From the NCBI RefSeq assembly GCF_020181035.1, contig NZ_JAIQYY010000004.1, positions 184,215 through 248,214 on the forward strand: a stretch of 64,000 nucleotides of DNA, given 5' to 3'. A program made the position numbers and the translations under genes. The notes beneath the pieces were generated by a model. That model ran no database searches. It saw only the letters and a list, made by a program, of their open reading frames with translations, and was not told where the DNA came from. This document shows positions 62,532-64,000 of the stretch, piece by piece. Position 1 is the stretch's first letter. The number at the start of each line of letters is the position of its first letter. Source of the DNA: Streptomyces sp. CoH27 (lineage in GTDB: Bacteria; Actinomycetota; Actinomycetes; Streptomycetales; Streptomycetaceae).

Positions 62532-63619
62532 ATGACCTCGTACGTCCGCTACCGGCCCGACCTCGAACAGCCCTTTCCGAACGAGCAGGAACTCGTCCGC
62601 CAGGTCGTCGAAGCCATGGGCAAGGCCAACTGGCAGGTCGCCGACAAACACCGCCACGGCCTGCGCGATGCCCACGCCAAGAGCCACGGCGTCCTCGCCG
62701 GCGAACTACGCGTCCAGCCGAACCTGCCGGCCCACCTCGCCCAGGGGCTGTTCGCCGAACCCGCCGTCTACCCGGTCATCGTCCGCTTCTCCTCGGCGCC
62801 GGGCGACCTGCGCTCCGACCAGGTACCCGTCCAGCGCGGCATCGCGATCAAGGTGATCGGCGCACCCGGACCCCGTGCCGTCGACGACGGCTTCACCACC
62901 CAGGACTTCCTCCTGGTCAACCACCCCACCCTGCCCTTCGGCAACATCGCCGAGTACGCCAAACTGCAGGACCTGCTGGAAAAGCAGCCCGCCAAAGCGA
63001 CCAGCAACTCCAGCTCACCGGACTGGCCGCCCGCATCGCCGCCAAGGCCCTCACCCGCGCCGGACGCCCGCTTCCACCGGCCGTCGAAACCCTGGCCGCG
63101 GCCAACCACCACATCCTCGGCGAGACCTTCCACTCCATGGCGGCGCTGCGCTACGGCCACCACGTCGCCAAGATCTCGGCCGCGCCGCGCTCGGCCGACG
63201 TCAAAGCCCTCACCGGTCGGCCCGTCGACCGGAAGGCCGGAGAGTCGGCACTGCGCGACCTCGTCGTGGACTTCTTCGCGCACAACAGCGCGGACTACGA
63301 CATCAGGGCCCAACTGTGCACGGACATCGACCGCATGCCCGTGGAGGACGCCTCCGTCCTGTGGCCCGAGGAGCTGTCGGCGCACGAGGTCGTCGCGGTG
63401 CTGCATCTGCCCGCCCAGGACGCCTACAGCGACGCCCGCCGCCGCTACGCCGACGACGTCCTGTCCTTCAGTCCGTGGCACGCCCTGGAGGCCCACTGCC
63501 CGCTGGGCTCCATCATGCGCTCGCGCCGGGCCGCCTACCCTGCCTCCAGCGACTTCCGTCACCGCCTCAACGATGTGGAGCCGCAGGAGCCGTCCGACAT
63601 CAAGGAGCTTCCTGCCTGA
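62532..63619 (+). pseudogene. Catalase-like heme protein gene with a single frameshift
   Basis: The N-terminal half from ATG 62532 (MTSYVRYRPDLEQPFPNEQE ... KHRHGLRDAHAKSHGVLAGEL ... VIVRFSSAPGDLRSDQ ... DDGFTTQDFLLVNHPTLPFGNIAEYAKLQDLLEKQPA) matches the catalase-like fold, with the heme-pocket His in AHAKSHG. The second half continues in the -1 frame from about 62996 (SDQQLQLTGLAARIAAKAL ... DYDIRAQLCTDIDRMPVEDASVLWPEELS ... FSPWHALEAHCPLGSIMRSRRAAYPASSDFR). Total length would be 362 residues with one base restored. No slippery heptamer is seen, so it is a recent mutation or sequencing error. Otherwise fully preserved. Confidence 0.82.
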
Positions 63620-63734
63620 TCCTCCCCGCCTGTCCTCCCGGCGTGATGTGCGGATGCGGCCGCAGATCGCGCCGGGCGCTCGCATGTCAGAATGGAGGCG
63701 CTCGTACGTCGTCCGGTCTTCATCGAGGTTCTCC

Positions 63735-64000
63735 GTGTCCCAGCCCGTCGGCCGCGTGCCACAGCGACGCAACGCACGGTCCAATCGGGCGCGCATCCTG
63801 GCCACCGCACGCCAGGAACTCGGACGGAACCCCGACATCACCCTGGAGGAGCTGGCCCGCGCCTCCGGTGTCGTCAGGCGCACCCTTTTCGGACACTTCC
63901 CCGGACGGGCGGCGCTCCTGGAGGCGCTGGCCGAGGAGGCTGCCGAAGCTCTTGAGACCGCCGTGGCGGTCGGGGCGCCGCCGACGGAGCCGGCCGAGCG
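63735..64000 (+). CDS. TetR-family regulator (3' end outside window)
   Basis: The first 88 codons of a TetR regulator: RARILATARQELGRNPDITLEELARASGVVRRTLFGHFPGRAALLEAL is the full HTH and the frame is open to the window end. GTG 63735 gives the usual N-terminus. It follows the catalase-like gene by 115 bp on the same strand and probably controls the peroxidase unit through the palindrome at 60463-60482. Confidence 0.85.
   Translation, partial: MSQPVGRVPQRRNARSNRARILATARQELGRNPDITLEELARASGVVRRTLFGHFPGRAALLEALAEEAAEALETAVAVGAPPTEPAE

Noticed and set aside
62990..63005. Programmed -1 ribosomal frameshift in the catalase-like gene
   Set aside because: The spot GCC-AAA-GCG does not fit the X-XXY-YYZ heptamer and no downstream pseudoknot is evident. 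A plain one-base loss is simpler.

Overview
The window looks like a piece of a Streptomyces chromosome. It is very GC-rich with strong third-position GC bias, uses GTG starts and four-base ATGA/GTGA gene overlaps freely, and carries typical actinobacterial gene content: MptB-like and GT87 mannosyltransferases, ANTAR and SpoIIE-type signalling proteins, a GH75 chitosanase, paired CrcB proteins, DUF4331 and many TetR, PadR, GntR and MarR regulators. No rRNA, tRNA, CRISPR array, integrase or transposase was seen. All assignments come from reading the sequence and from memory of protein families; no database search was run.

Layout, left to right. 1-1435: the end of a DesK/NarL-type two-component pair whose 3' end runs into a dispersed intergenic repeat. 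1522-9674: a beta-1,4-galactan utilisation locus with a LacI regulator, an ABC sugar importer, a GH42 beta-galactosidase and a secreted GH53 endo-galactanase. Three related LacI-type operators lie in the divergent promoter region. 9862-11441: a small HTH regulator and a crcB-DUF190-crcB fluoride-export cluster, followed by uppP (11516-12352). 12471-18151: a FadR-type regulator, amino-acid permease, asparaginase II, aspartase and glutaminase, which together take Asn, Gln and Asp to ammonia and fumarate. 18264-21963: two polyprenol-dependent mannosyltransferases, the second overlapping a convergent D,D-carboxypeptidase gene by 244 bp. 22071-24325: a short Rho paralogue with a good promoter and ambiguous start, and a decayed cytochrome P450 gene.

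24378-33367: mostly single genes and divergent regulator/target pairs: a Pro-rich membrane protein, SnoaL-like protein/PadR, methyltransferase, HutC-type GntR with a DasR-like palindrome, acetyl-xylan-esterase-like protein, Rv1733c-like protein, a molybdopterin oxidoreductase with its reductase, a quinone reductase and a GNAT enzyme. 33434-35051: MarR and a divergent ABC-2/Pip-like membrane protein. 35118-39118: a MoxR ATPase, a metallopeptidase/VWA-like protein and an unrecognised 487-residue partner. 39378-48709: a PrmC-like methyltransferase, a PAS-GAF-SpoIIE phosphatase, FadH with a PadR regulator and a 20-bp perfect palindrome, secreted proteins and a GH75 chitosanase.

49149-53650: PTS-dependent dihydroxyacetone kinase (dhaK-dhaL-dhaM) and a STAS / STAS-ANTAR-GAF pair. 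53776-57235: a broken short-chain dehydrogenase, and a TetR divergent from an MMPL exporter. 57428-64000: two back-to-back transcription units. The leftward one has DUF4331, TPR and TetR genes with three copies of one 21-bp operator. The rightward one has a small conserved protein, a DyP-type peroxidase, a catalase-like gene broken by a -1 frameshift, and a second TetR cut off by the window edge. This end, with the MoxR-VWA trio, is the best candidate for poorly described biology.
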